This document shows, piece after piece, positions 8,217-15,909 of a DNA stretch of 64,000 bases. The translations under genes and the position numbers were made by a program. Origin of the DNA: Bog-257 sp963805985. Its GTDB lineage: Bacteria; Acidobacteriota; Terriglobia; Terriglobales; Acidobacteriaceae. The notes beneath the pieces are model-generated. The model ran no database searches, was not told the origin of the DNA, and saw only the letters and a program-made list of their open reading frames with translations. Positions within the stretch are counted from its first letter, which is position 1. Every line of letters starts with the position of its first letter. The stretch lies in contig CAWDWG010000008.1 of the NCBI GenBank assembly GCA_963805985.1, positions 620,001-684,000 of the forward strand. Direction: 5' to 3'.

Positions 8217-8619
8217 TGCCGCTGTATTCAAAGCTATTCATCAGCGTCTCTTCCAGCCTTACTTTTTCCAGATGAGCAGCCTTAAAGTTTTGCTTCAAAA
8301 TGTGGAAGATGACCTCGATGAGATTTTCCGTTGTCGGAACTGCCGCTTCGAACTCCGCGCACACATTCAGATTCACATGGTCGAAGCGCTCCAGCACCTC
8401 GTGCCGCACCGCGTCATCCAGGTCCACCAGGTTGCAAACCATTCCCGTCTTCGCGTCGACTTGCCCGCTCACCGTAACTTCCAGCGCGTAATTATGCCCG
8501 TGCCCATGCGGGTTATTGCACTTGCCGTAGACCTCGCGATTCTGCGCCTCCGACAGCCCATCGCAATGCAGCCGGTGCGAGGCCGAGAAAATGTACCGCC
8601 GCGTGAGATGGGCCTTCAT
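8212..8619 (-). CDS. 6-pyruvoyl/6-carboxy-tetrahydropterin synthase family protein (second copy)
   Basis: This 135-residue T-fold enzyme acts on dihydroneopterin triphosphate. It has FSASHRLHC (Zn-ligand His), YGKCNNPHGHGHNYALEVTVSG (catalytic Cys and the HGH Zn ligands), DHVNLN (catalytic His/Asp region) and PTTENL with a Glu near the C-terminus. The GKCNNPxGHGHNY form is closer to eukaryotic PTPS than to E. coli QueD. Its ATG overlaps the stop of the upstream paralogue (ATGA, 4 bp), implying coupled translation. Whether it makes 6-pyruvoyl-tetrahydropterin or 6-carboxytetrahydropterin cannot be told from the sequence. Confidence 0.9.
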   Translation of the reverse strand: MKAHLTRRYIFSASHRLHCDGLSEAQNREVYGKCNNPHGHGHNYALEVTVSGQVDAKTGMVCNLVDLDDAVRHEVLERFDHVNLNVCAEFEAAVPTTENLIEVIFHILKQNFKAAHLEKVRLEETLMNSFEYSGS

Positions 8620-9026
8620 GGCTCTCCGTAGAAATCGACGAACAGGTCCGGCATCTCGTAAACGCGCACGCGATGCAACCGCGCGATCTTCAACTTGCCT
8701 TCCAGCCGCTGCCAGATGGCGATCGCGAGATTTTCAGTCGTCGGAATCCGATCGCGAAACTCCGGAACTTCTTTGTTGAGATGCCGATGGTCCATGGCAT
8801 CGAGCACTTCGCGGTTCAAGATTTCCTTTAAGTCTTTGAGGTCCACAACGAAGCCCGTCTTGGGATCGACCTCACCCTTCACCGTCACTTCCAGCGTGTA
8901 GTTGTGGCCATGTCCATTGAGGTTGGCGCACTTGCCGAAGACACGCCGATTCTCCTCTTCGCTGAATTCCGGATTGTGGTAATAATGCGACGCCGAAAAC
9001 TCGCACTTGCGGGTTAGATAGACCAT
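8616..9026 (-). CDS. 6-pyruvoyl/6-carboxy-tetrahydropterin synthase family protein (first copy)
   Basis: This is a paralogue of the next gene, of 136 residues from the ATG at 9026. The open frame extends upstream to 9095, but that extension is encoded by a palindromic repeat element and is unlikely to be translated. Motifs are CEFSASHYYHNPEFS, FGKCANLNGHGHNYTLEVTVKG with Cys and HGH, MDHRHLN, and PTTENLAIAIW followed by the C-terminal Glu (YEMPD). All active-site residues are present. It is the first gene of a probable operon: synthase, synthase, (repeat gap), folE, SDR. Queuosine precursor synthesis is the default role; a biopterin-type pathway is an alternative. Confidence 0.9.
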   Translation of the reverse strand: MVYLTRKCEFSASHYYHNPEFSEEENRRVFGKCANLNGHGHNYTLEVTVKGEVDPKTGFVVDLKDLKEILNREVLDAMDHRHLNKEVPEFRDRIPTTENLAIAIWQRLEGKLKIARLHRVRVYEMPDLFVDFYGEP

Positions 9027-9045
9027 TGGCCTCAAGCCTTGTAAT

Positions 9046-9100
9046 GTAGCGCCGGCCTCCCGGCCGGCAGTCGTGGCGGCGGCCCGCCGCCACACACGGT
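9046..9100. repeat. Two-hairpin GC-rich REP-like element (family A)
   Basis: gtagcgccggcc-tccc-ggccggc forms one hairpin, and gtggcggcgg-cc-cgccgccac forms a second. Elements with the same two-hairpin layout occur at 16692-16738 and 57351-57398, with single-hairpin relatives at 16779-16826, 25788-25821 and 41251-41275. This one lies just upstream of the first pterin-synthase gene. Confidence 0.8.
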
Positions 9101-9123
9101 CTTGCTACGATGCTTCGTATCAG

Positions 9124-9192
9124 GGCCACGACTTTAGTCGTGCCGCACAGCTGCTTCTTTCATCTCTGAGCCGGCTTCAGCCGGCGGCACAA
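9124..9192. repeat. REP-like element with ccacgactttagtcgtgcc and gccggcttcagccggcggcac (family B)
   Basis: Two short palindromes, cacgactttagtcgtg and gccggcttcagccggc, lie about 40 nt apart. The element overlaps the 3' end of the glycosyltransferase gene, whose last 20 or so residues are encoded by it. A partial relative (cttcagccggcggcag) is seen at about 10493-10508. Confidence 0.7.
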
Positions 9193-10198
9193 CCGCGCCA
9201 CCGTACTCCCTGCCCTTCCACTTCACCGAACCCCGCTTATGTGAGATGTCGGAGTTCAGCAAAAGAATCGCGAACAGCGGCAATCCAAAGATCGCCAGCG
9301 TGTTGGACAGCCAATCAAAATGGGCCCGCCGGATTCGGTTCCAAAACACCGCCAGCAACAGGATCGCAATCCCGGCCGCAATTCCGCCGGTCAACCTGTC
9401 GCCGCCGATCCATCGCAGATTCGCCACAACAACGCACAACGCGATCAGCGAGAACTCACGCATCCGCGCAAACGCCAGCCGTGCCGGATGCGGAAACAGC
9501 AGCGCCAGGTTCTTCGTCCAGCCCTCCCACATATCCGGAAAGCTGCGATACATACGCGCGCTGACCACGTCCGCCAGCCGAAACTGCAGCCTGTACCCGG
9601 CCCGCTTCACGCGCCGCGCCAGCTCAACATCCTCCAGAATAGCGCCCGCCACCGCTGCGTGTCCGCCGACCGCGTCGTAAACATCGCGGCGGATCAGCAG
9701 ATACTGCCCGTTCGCCGCAGCCGCGGGAGACGCCGGATCGCTGACCTCCTTTGGCCGATAGGTCTTCGCCAGCTCCGCAAATACGACCGGCATCAACGCA
9801 CGCTCGGCGAAGCCGTGAACCTCTTGCTTCGGCGAATACGATAGCAGCCCCGCATCGCGCTCGATCGCTTCACGCAAACCAGTCACAATGGAGTTCGCAG
9901 CATGCTTCGTATCGGCGTCGGTGAACAGCAGCCACTTCCCTTTCGCGATCTTGGCGCCACTCCACGCCGCGTTGCACTTGCCGCTCCAGCCGTGAGGAAG
10001 CGGATCCGCGGCAATCACCCCCACCGGAAGGGTCGCCGCAATCGCCGCAGTCGCATCGGTCGAGTGATCGTCCACGACGATGATCTCGAAGCTCACGCCC
10101 TCCTGCGTTACCAGCGACCGCAAACACTCGCCCAGACACGCCGCCTCATTGCGCGCGGGAACGATGACCGAAACTTCAGGTTGAATGTGTTCTTTCAC
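9134..10198 (-). CDS. Glycosyltransferase family 2 (HpnB-like), membrane-associated
   Basis: GT2 enzymes transfer sugars from nucleotide-sugar donors. The N-terminal GT-A domain shows VSVIVPARNEAACLGECLRSL, VVDDHSTDAT, LLFTDADT (the DxD-like metal site) and GAILEDVELARRV (the acceptor-side acidic residue). About three C-terminal hydrophobic segments (FSLIALCVVVANL, GGIAAGIAILLLAVF, LAIFGLPLFAILLL) suggest membrane attachment. The architecture resembles hopanoid-associated HpnB or carotenoid CrtQ transferases, but no squalene/hopanoid genes are adjacent. The last residues (VVPPAEAGSEMKEAAVRHD) come from a repeat element that has replaced the original stop region. Confidence 0.85.
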   Translation of the reverse strand: MKEHIQPEVSVIVPARNEAACLGECLRSLVTQEGVSFEIIVVDDHSTDATAAIAATLPVGVIAADPLPHGWSGKCNAAWSGAKIAKGKWLLFTDADTKHAANSIVTGLREAIERDAGLLSYSPKQEVHGFAERALMPVVFAELAKTYRPKEVSDPASPAAAANGQYLLIRRDVYDAVGGHAAVAGAILEDVELARRVKRAGYRLQFRLADVVSARMYRSFPDMWEGWTKNLALLFPHPARLAFARMREFSLIALCVVVANLRWIGGDRLTGGIAAGIAILLLAVFWNRIRRAHFDWLSNTLAIFGLPLFAILLLNSDISHKRGSVKWKGREYGGAVVPPAEAGSEMKEAAVRHD

Positions 10199-10587
10199 AA
10201 TTCTTAAAAGAGCACGGCTGCATTGTCTGCGTGAGGATCGGCTTTCGTTTTTGTCACTGCACCAGGAATCCCATAATCCAGCGCCGTAGGCGCGGCCATA
10301 TCTCAGCCCGGGACGGAGCGTCGGCGGAGTCCTGGGTACAGTGGGGAATTCTTCCGAGCCGCGGCGCGGCCACAGCGTTCTGACGCAGACACTTCAGTCC
10401 GGCACCCGATTCCTTGTACCAATCTCCCGCTACGCTCGGGTAGAGCGCCCTTTAGGCCAGCGTCCGAGCGCTAGTTCGTTATCCGAGTGGACTTCAGCCG
10501 GCGGCAGATGGCCACGGCGGCATCTCCAAAAGTTGTATGCCGCCCGCATTCCCAAAGCGCTTCCCCTGCTTGCCCGTCCATTATTAT
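10199..10587. other. Gene-less stretch with repeat elements
   Basis: No convincing coding frame lies between the glycosyltransferase start and the TlpA-like start. It contains the family C repeat (10280-10341) and a partial family B palindrome near 10493-10508. The rest (for example gctacgctcgggtagagcgcc) looks like degraded repeat sequence. Confidence 0.6.
10280..10341. repeat. Family C repeat (agcgcc..ggcgc / gggacggagcg..gcggagtcctgggta)
   Basis: This block of about 60 nt contains a small gcgcc-gta-ggcgc hairpin and then cagcccgggacggagcgtcggcggagtcctgggta. A second copy sits at 51916-51978 between the efflux adaptor and RND genes. The long conserved part after the hairpin suggests a mobile or amplified intergenic repeat. 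Confidence 0.7.
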
Positions 10588-11082
10588 ATGAGTGTGAAGC
10601 GCTTCCTCTCTTTCGTCTGCGTCGTCTCTCTATTCGCACTCAGCGCCTGCAACCCCGGAGGCCATCCCCCGCGCATCGGCAATGAAGCGCCCGATTTCAC
10701 CATCACCGACTCGCAACACACCGTCCAGCTCAGCAAGCTGCGCGGCAAGCCGGTGCTGGTCAACTTCTGGGCCACGTGGTGCCCGCCCTGCGTAGAGGAA
10801 ATGCCTTCCCTGATCCAACTGCAAAAGCAGATGGGCGACAAGGTGACGATCCTCGCGGTCAGCGAAGATGCCGACGACAGCGCCTACAAGCAGTTCATTC
10901 GCGATCACGGGGTCAACCTGCTCACCGTCCGCGAGGGCACGCAGAAGACCAGCGACGTCTACGGGACCTTCAAATATCCCGAGACCTACGTGATCGACCG
11001 CAATGGCAAGATCCTGCGCAAGTTCATCGGCGCAACCGATTGGACCTCGCCTGACATCGTGCAATATCTCAATAATCTCTAA
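10588..11082 (+). CDS. TlpA-like thiol-disulfide oxidoreductase, lipoprotein
   Basis: This thioredoxin-fold protein probably reduces or isomerises disulfides in periplasmic proteins such as apocytochromes. The N-terminus MSVKRFLSFVCVVSLFALSAC is a lipoprotein signal with a lipobox (LSAC, Cys about residue 21), so it should be membrane-anchored on the periplasmic side. VNFWATWCPPCVEEMPSL carries the CPPC redox site, and YPETYVIDRNGKI contains the cis-Pro region typical of TlpA/ResA. The length (164 aa) is normal. The start was moved from 10537 to 10588 because only this ATG gives a signal peptide. It converges with the TonB gene, separated by a terminator. Confidence 0.92.
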   Translation: MSVKRFLSFVCVVSLFALSACNPGGHPPRIGNEAPDFTITDSQHTVQLSKLRGKPVLVNFWATWCPPCVEEMPSLIQLQKQMGDKVTILAVSEDADDSAYKQFIRDHGVNLLTVREGTQKTSDVYGTFKYPETYVIDRNGKILRKFIGATDWTSPDIVQYLNNL

Positions 11083-11100
11083 AGGCGAGCTGCAAAAACA

Positions 11101-11125
11101 AAGGAGAGGCATCACGCCTCTCCTT
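11101..11125. terminator. Bidirectional intrinsic terminator
   Basis: A perfect 10-bp stem aaggagaggc / gcctctcctt with an atcac loop lies between the converging TlpA-like and TonB genes. An A-rich run (caaaaacaaagg) lies on its left, which gives U-rich RNA on the minus strand, so it is best suited to terminate the TonB transcript and can serve both. Confidence 0.8.
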
Positions 11126-11147
11126 GTTCCTTCCAGCTATTCCCGCA

Positions 11148-12146
11148 TCAGTACAGCCGGAAGTTCACCTCCACGTTGATCTGCACCGCGACTGGCTTAC
11201 CATCTTTCATTGCCGGTGAAAACTTCCAGTTGCGCACGGCCTCAATGGCCTTCTCATCCAGACCCATGCCCAGCGCGCGAGCTACCTTCACATCGCGCGG
11301 CTTGCCATCCGGACCGACGATCAGCCAGAGCACGCAAGTTCCCTGATACTTCGCCTTGCGCGCCTCTTCGGAATAATCCGGATCAGGGGTATCCAGGGCG
11401 CGGGGAGCTGACACTCCGCCACCAACGCGGAAGATGCCGCCACCGATGCCACCTCCTCGGCCAGGACCAACTCCGGGACCGGTACCCGATCCAACGCCGC
11501 CACCAGAGCCCGATCCAATACCGCCACCGCCGCCGGTTCCATTTGACGGCGGCCCTGACGGCACCGCAGACATCGGATTGCCCAGGTTCGGCATGTTTGA
11601 TGCCAGCTTGATTTGCGGCGGTAGGACCACTGTGGGCTCAACCGGCAGCTTGGGATGGTCGTTGCGAATCACCATCGCTGGAGGCGTGATCTGCTCCATC
11701 GCTGACTTAGGCAGCTTGCCTTTCGGTGCCTGCAGCTTGTCGTGATCGCCACCACCACCGCCGCCACCGGAGCTGCGCTCGGGCTTCTTGGTCATCGGCA
11801 AGGGCGGCGGCGACAGGTCGGGCGCGATCAGCACCACCGACTCATGCTTCTCGGCCTGCTTCACCACCCGCGCTCCCAGGATGGAGATGGCGACCAGCCC
11901 CGCGACCAGCGCGATGTGTACCATCAGAGACACGCCGGCGCTCTGCTTCTTGTAGTTGTACTCGCCCCAGATATCGCGAACTTTTACCGGACGAGAGGTC
12001 AAAACCAACGGCGGCAATTTCTCGGGGAATAGCGCAGCACGGATGTTGCTCCGCAACGACGACCACAGAGAATCCTCCATGGTGGTCTGCGGCAAAAGAT
12101 GCAACTCTTCCTGCTCGGAGGGGGAAACCAGGGTCTGTAGCGCCAT
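11148..12146 (-). CDS. TonB family energy transducer with Gly-rich linker
   Basis: TonB proteins couple the proton-motive force to outer-membrane transporters. The protein (about 332 aa from the ATG at 12146, preceded by a GAGAAG ribosome-binding site) has a cytoplasmic N-terminal segment of about 75 residues and one transmembrane helix (SLMVHIALVAGLVAISILGA, about residues 80-100). A Pro/Lys part is followed by an unusual, very Gly-rich linker (around residues 205-240), then a C-terminal TonB domain with DPDYSEEARKAKYQGTCVLWL, VGPDGKPRDVKV and AVRNWKFSPA. The N-terminal cytoplasmic extension and the Gly linker differ from classical Pro-rich TonB. No ExbB/ExbD is adjacent. Confidence 0.88.
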   Translation of the reverse strand: MALQTLVSPSEQEELHLLPQTTMEDSLWSSLRSNIRAALFPEKLPPLVLTSRPVKVRDIWGEYNYKKQSAGVSLMVHIALVAGLVAISILGARVVKQAEKHESVVLIAPDLSPPPLPMTKKPERSSGGGGGGGDHDKLQAPKGKLPKSAMEQITPPAMVIRNDHPKLPVEPTVVLPPQIKLASNMPNLGNPMSAVPSGPPSNGTGGGGGIGSGSGGGVGSGTGPGVGPGRGGGIGGGIFRVGGGVSAPRALDTPDPDYSEEARKAKYQGTCVLWLIVGPDGKPRDVKVARALGMGLDEKAIEAVRNWKFSPAMKDGKPVAVQINVEVNFRLY

Positions 12147-12317
12147 ACTTCTCTTGTCCTCGGCCTTGCGGCACAAAAACTCGACTGGGCAAGGCCCAGC
12201 TTTTGCTCAAGTTCTTAGATGCAAAGATGCCTGCTTTGTTGTTTGCCTAAATCCACAATACTTAGTGGCGACTCCCACCGGTAAAGGCGAGCCAGTCCTC
12301 CAATTCCCCCTAATTGC

Positions 12318-12350
12318 TGTCATCCCGAGCGAAGCCGAGGGATCTGCGGT
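12318..12350. repeat. Dispersed motif tgtcatcccgagcgaagccg...
   Basis: A 33-nt sequence of the form gtcatcccgagcgaagccgaggga-tctgcggt, which I know as a widely dispersed intergenic motif in acidobacterial and other genomes (TCATCCTGAGCGAAGC..GGATCTGC). Only one clear copy was seen in this window. Confidence 0.5.
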
Positions 12351-12422
12351 GCGCCCGGGGTGGAAGGACGCGTCCGAGCGGCTCAAAACTTGAAACCATC
12401 AAACTCCGCAAACATTTTTCCC

Positions 12423-12428
12423 TATAAT
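12423..12428 (+). promoter_or_regulatory. Possible -10 element of ileS
   Basis: A perfect TATAAT lies 60 nt before the GTG start of ileS. The nearest TTGAAA (12390-12395) is 27 nt upstream, too far for a standard -35, so only the -10 is proposed. Confidence 0.4.
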
Positions 12429-12488
12429 GAAGAGATCATTTGCACAACTGTGACATTGCAGTGACCGCAGTCCGGGAGAAATGACCGA

Positions 12489-15335
12489 GTGCCGCTCGAG
12501 CTGAAATCAACGTTGAACCTGCCCAAGACCGACTTCCCCATGAAGGCGAATCTGCCGAAAAACGAGCCCAAAATGCTCGATCGTTGGGAAAACATGCACC
12601 TCTACGACCGCATCCGCGAGGCGCACAAAGGGCAGCCCATCTACGTTCTGCACGACGGGCCGCCGTACGCCAACGGCCCCATCCATCTCGGCACCGCGCT
12701 CAACAAGACCTTGAAGGATTTCGTGGTGAAGTCGCGCAACATGAGCGGCTTCGACGCGCCTTACGTTCCCGGGTGGGATTGCCACGGCCTGCCCATCGAA
12801 ATCAAAGTGGACGATCAGCTCGGGCGCAAGAAGCTGGGAATGGATCCGCTCGCGGTGCGCGAAGAGTGCCGCAAGTACGCGACAAAGTATCTCGATCTCC
12901 AGCGCTCGCAGTTCATTCGACTCGGCGGATTGGGCCGCTGGGAGCGCCCGTATTCCACCATGGATCCGCAGTATGAGAGCGTGATCCTCGAAACCTTCTA
13001 CAAATGTTACGAGCAAGGCCTGGTCTACAAAGGCCTGAAGTCTGTCTACTGGTGCATTCACGACAAGACCGCGCTGGCCGAAGCCGAGGTCGAATATGAG
13101 ATGCACACCAGCCCAAGCATCTGGGTGCGGTATGCGCTGACCAGCGATCCCGCGAAGATCGACGCCAAGCTTGCGGGCAAGAAGGCCGCGACAATCATCT
13201 GGACGACCACGCCGTGGACGCTGCCCGCCTCCATGGCCGTCACCTTCGCTCCTGACGCGGAGTATGTCGCGCTCGATACCGGCGAATGGGTTTACATCGT
13301 CGCTAAAGCACTGGCGCAGCAGACCATCGAGAAGTGCAACCTCGGGGAGGCGAAGGAGATCGCGTCGTTCCCTGGTGCAAAACTTTCGCCCCCGGGCGAG
13401 CCCACGAACTTTGCGCACCCGTTCCTCGATCGCACCGTGCTAGGCGTGCTCGGGGACTACGTGACTATGGACACCGGCACCGGTGCGGTGCACACAGCTC
13501 CCGCGCACGGCGCCGATGATTTCAATACCGGTGTGAGATACGGCATTCCTATCCATAGCGACGTGGACGAGTCGGGCATTCTGCGCAATGGGCTGCCGGA
13601 ATACGAAGGGCTGCAGGTCTTCAAGGCGAACGCTGCGATCATTGAGCTGCTGAGGAACCGCGGCGTGCTCCTCGGGCTGGAAAAAATCGAGCACTCCTAC
13701 CCGCATTGCTGGCGCTGCCACAATCCCATCATCTTCCGCGCTACCGAGCAGTGGTTCATCGCTATGGACGAACCCATGCCAAGCGGCAGCAACTTAAGAA
13801 CACGTTCATTGCGAGAGATCAACAAGGTGAAGTGGGACCCGGCGTGGGGCGCGGAGCGCATCACCAACATGGTCTTGGGCCGGCCCGATTGGTGCATCTC
13901 GCGCCAGCGCGTGTGGGGCGTGCCCATCGCGATGTTCCAGTGCACAGACTGCAAGGAATTCTTGAACGATCATGCCGTAAATCGTTCAGTGGTAGAGCTT
14001 TTTTCACGCGAAGGCGCGGATTCGTGGTACCGCTATTCGCCCGAACAACTCCTTCCCGCGGGAACAAAATGCTCGAAATGCGGCTCGACGAACTTCCGCA
14101 AGGAGATGGACATCGTTGACGTCTGGTTCGAGTCGGGATCGAGCCACGCCGCCGTGCTTGGCCGCGAGCCGGGACTGCCCTGGCCCGCCGATCTCTACCT
14201 CGAAGGCGGCGATCAGCATCGCGGCTGGTTCCAGTCTTCCCTGCTCTGCGGGGTCGCGACCCGCGGCGAGGCTCCGTATCGCACCTGCGCCACCGTCGGC
14301 TGGGTGCTCGATCCGCAAGGCCGCGCGCAGTCCAAGTCGCTGGGCAACGTCGTCGATCCGGTGGAGATCGCCGACAAGCTGGGCGCGGAGATCATCCGCC
14401 TCTGGGTTGCGTCCGTCGACTTCCGCGAAGACGTGATGTCCAGCGATGAGCTGATGCAGCGCATCGCCGACAGCTATCGCAAAATCCGCAACACGTTTCG
14501 CTACATCCTCGGCAACCTCGAGGGCTTCGACCCCGCGCGCGACGTCGTCCCCTTCGCCGAGATGCATCCGCTCGATCAGTACATCCTGCTGCAAGCCGCC
14601 GAGGTCTCGCGCGACGTTCGCTCGCACTACGACAGCTTCACCTTCCATCGGCTCTACCAGCGGCTGAAAGACTTCTGCATCGTCGATCTCAGCGCGATTT
14701 ATTTCGATGTGCTGAAGGATCGGCTTTATACGTCAGCGCCAAGATCGCCAGCACGTCGCTCCGCGCAGACCGCGCTCTGGCGGCTGGGTGAGGCGCTCGT
14801 CCGCCTGCTCGCTCCCGTGATGAGTTTCACTGCCGATGAAGTCTGGGGATTTTTGCCCGCGTCGGGACGCTCCGAGAGCGTTCACCTCGACCACTTCCCC
14901 GCTCCCGAAGATCTGACTGGCGAGCTGCCAGCAGGCTTCGACGTTGCCGCGAGCGAGAGCGACTGGCAGACGTTGCTCTCCGTTCGCGACGAGGCGTTGA
15001 AGTCTCTGGAAGCCGCGCGCGCCGAGAAGCGCATCGGCAGCGGCCTTGAGGCACAGATCCATCTAGCCGCTCCGAACAGCATCTATCCCGTGCTCGAGCG
15101 CTATCGCGATCAGCTGCGATATTTGTTCATCGTCTCCGATGTCGTGCTGGAGAAGGGGCTGGCGAGTAACGGTGATGCCGGCCTGATGATCACGATCAGT
15201 AAGGCTCCCGGGCAGAAATGCGAACGCTGCTGGAACTACTCAACCCACGTCGGCGAGGATCCCAACTATCCCACCGTCTGTGAACGCTGTAGCGCCGTCC
15301 TGGGCGAAATCGAGGCCACCGCCGGCGCACGATGA
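12489..15335 (+). CDS. ileS: Isoleucyl-tRNA synthetase
   Basis: IleRS charges tRNA-Ile with isoleucine. The 948-residue protein starts at GTG; the nearby ATG at 12481 is out of frame. It contains GPPYANGPIHLGTALNKTLKDF (HIGH-type motif HLGT), WDCHGLPIE, TTTPWTLPA and GTGAVHTAPAHG of the CP1 editing domain, DQHRGWFQSSLL, the KMSKS-type loop as AQSKSLGN, the anticodon-binding domain, and a C-terminal zinc finger (CERCWNY...CERC). Length and domain order match the bacterial type. lspA follows after about 70 bp on the same strand, a common pairing. Confidence 0.98.
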   Translation: MPLELKSTLNLPKTDFPMKANLPKNEPKMLDRWENMHLYDRIREAHKGQPIYVLHDGPPYANGPIHLGTALNKTLKDFVVKSRNMSGFDAPYVPGWDCHGLPIEIKVDDQLGRKKLGMDPLAVREECRKYATKYLDLQRSQFIRLGGLGRWERPYSTMDPQYESVILETFYKCYEQGLVYKGLKSVYWCIHDKTALAEAEVEYEMHTSPSIWVRYALTSDPAKIDAKLAGKKAATIIWTTTPWTLPASMAVTFAPDAEYVALDTGEWVYIVAKALAQQTIEKCNLGEAKEIASFPGAKLSPPGEPTNFAHPFLDRTVLGVLGDYVTMDTGTGAVHTAPAHGADDFNTGVRYGIPIHSDVDESGILRNGLPEYEGLQVFKANAAIIELLRNRGVLLGLEKIEHSYPHCWRCHNPIIFRATEQWFIAMDEPMPSGSNLRTRSLREINKVKWDPAWGAERITNMVLGRPDWCISRQRVWGVPIAMFQCTDCKEFLNDHAVNRSVVELFSREGADSWYRYSPEQLLPAGTKCSKCGSTNFRKEMDIVDVWFESGSSHAAVLGREPGLPWPADLYLEGGDQHRGWFQSSLLCGVATRGEAPYRTCATVGWVLDPQGRAQSKSLGNVVDPVEIADKLGAEIIRLWVASVDFREDVMSSDELMQRIADSYRKIRNTFRYILGNLEGFDPARDVVPFAEMHPLDQYILLQAAEVSRDVRSHYDSFTFHRLYQRLKDFCIVDLSAIYFDVLKDRLYTSAPRSPARRSAQTALWRLGEALVRLLAPVMSFTADEVWGFLPASGRSESVHLDHFPAPEDLTGELPAGFDVAASESDWQTLLSVRDEALKSLEAARAEKRIGSGLEAQIHLAAPNSIYPVLERYRDQLRYLFIVSDVVLEKGLASNGDAGLMITISKAPGQKCERCWNYSTHVGEDPNYPTVCERCSAVLGEIEATAGAR

Positions 15336-15408
15336 TAGACCTGCTTCCTTCGCCGCCCAAGAGCGTCTAACATAGAGGCAACGGAAGGCCGGACGCTCGA
15401 ATCATCCC

Positions 15409-15903
15409 ATGCGCAAGTACTTCATCTTTATCGCCGTCATCGTCCTTTTGCTGGACCGCCTGGCGAAATGGGCCATCGCCAGCAACATCGCTCTGCACGA
15501 CTCCGTCGTCGTAATCCCCGGCTTCTTCCGTCTCACGCACGTTCAGAACACGGGAGCGGCTTTCGGCTTGTTCGCCGAGTCCTCCGCCCAGTGGAAGGTC
15601 GGTGCGCTGGTCAGCTTCTCCATCCTGGCGCTGGTTGTCGTCTCAGCCTTGCTTTGGAAAAACGGTCACGCGCTCAGCACCACCAGCATCGGTCTGTCGC
15701 TCATCCTGGGCGGCGCGATGGGCAACCTGTGGGACCGAATGGTCAGCGGCCATGTCGTGGATTTTCTGGATTTCTACGTGGGCAACTATCACTGGCCGGC
15801 ATTCAACGTCGCCGACAGCGCCATCGTGATTGGCGCAATTCTGCTGGTCTCGGAAATCGTCTTCGCCAAATCCGCCAGCGAAACCGTTAAGAGCAGCTCC
15901 TAG
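15409..15903 (+). CDS. lspA: Lipoprotein signal peptidase (signal peptidase II)
   Basis: LspA removes signal peptides from prolipoproteins in the inner membrane. The 164-residue protein has four hydrophobic helices. The diagnostic motifs are VQNTGAAFGLF, GNLWDRMVSGHVVDFLDFY (first catalytic Asp region) and FNVADSAIVIGA (second catalytic Asp). All conserved residues are present. It lies directly downstream of ileS, an arrangement seen in many bacteria, and may be cotranscribed with it. Confidence 0.97.
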   Translation: MRKYFIFIAVIVLLLDRLAKWAIASNIALHDSVVVIPGFFRLTHVQNTGAAFGLFAESSAQWKVGALVSFSILALVVVSALLWKNGHALSTTSIGLSLILGGAMGNLWDRMVSGHVVDFLDFYVGNYHWPAFNVADSAIVIGAILLVSEIVFAKSASETVKSSS

Positions 15904-15909
15904 CCGCGT

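Larger units (their letters stand above)
12147..12488. other. Divergent intergenic region between tonB-like and ileS
   Basis: This is 340 nt with no coding frame I believe. It contains a dispersed-repeat motif at 12318-12350 and a TATAAT hexamer at 12423-12428 that may belong to the ileS promoter. No T-box specifier or antiterminator structure was recognised upstream of ileS. Confidence 0.5.

Noticed and set aside
9027..9095. N-terminal extension of the first pterin synthase
   Set aside because: It is translated from a palindromic repeat element, and the family starts at the ATG at 9026.
12147..12488. T-box or other riboswitch upstream of ileS
   Set aside because: No T-box consensus, specifier loop or terminator/antiterminator pair could be recognised.
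12507..13418. Long antisense frame (303 aa) opposite ileS
   Set aside because: It mirrors the strongly coding ileS frame, has no motif and is typical of GC-rich shadow ORFs. The same applies to 46975-48327 opposite the ABC ATPase, 52216-53676 opposite the RND gene and 39945-41087 opposite the kelch-like gene.
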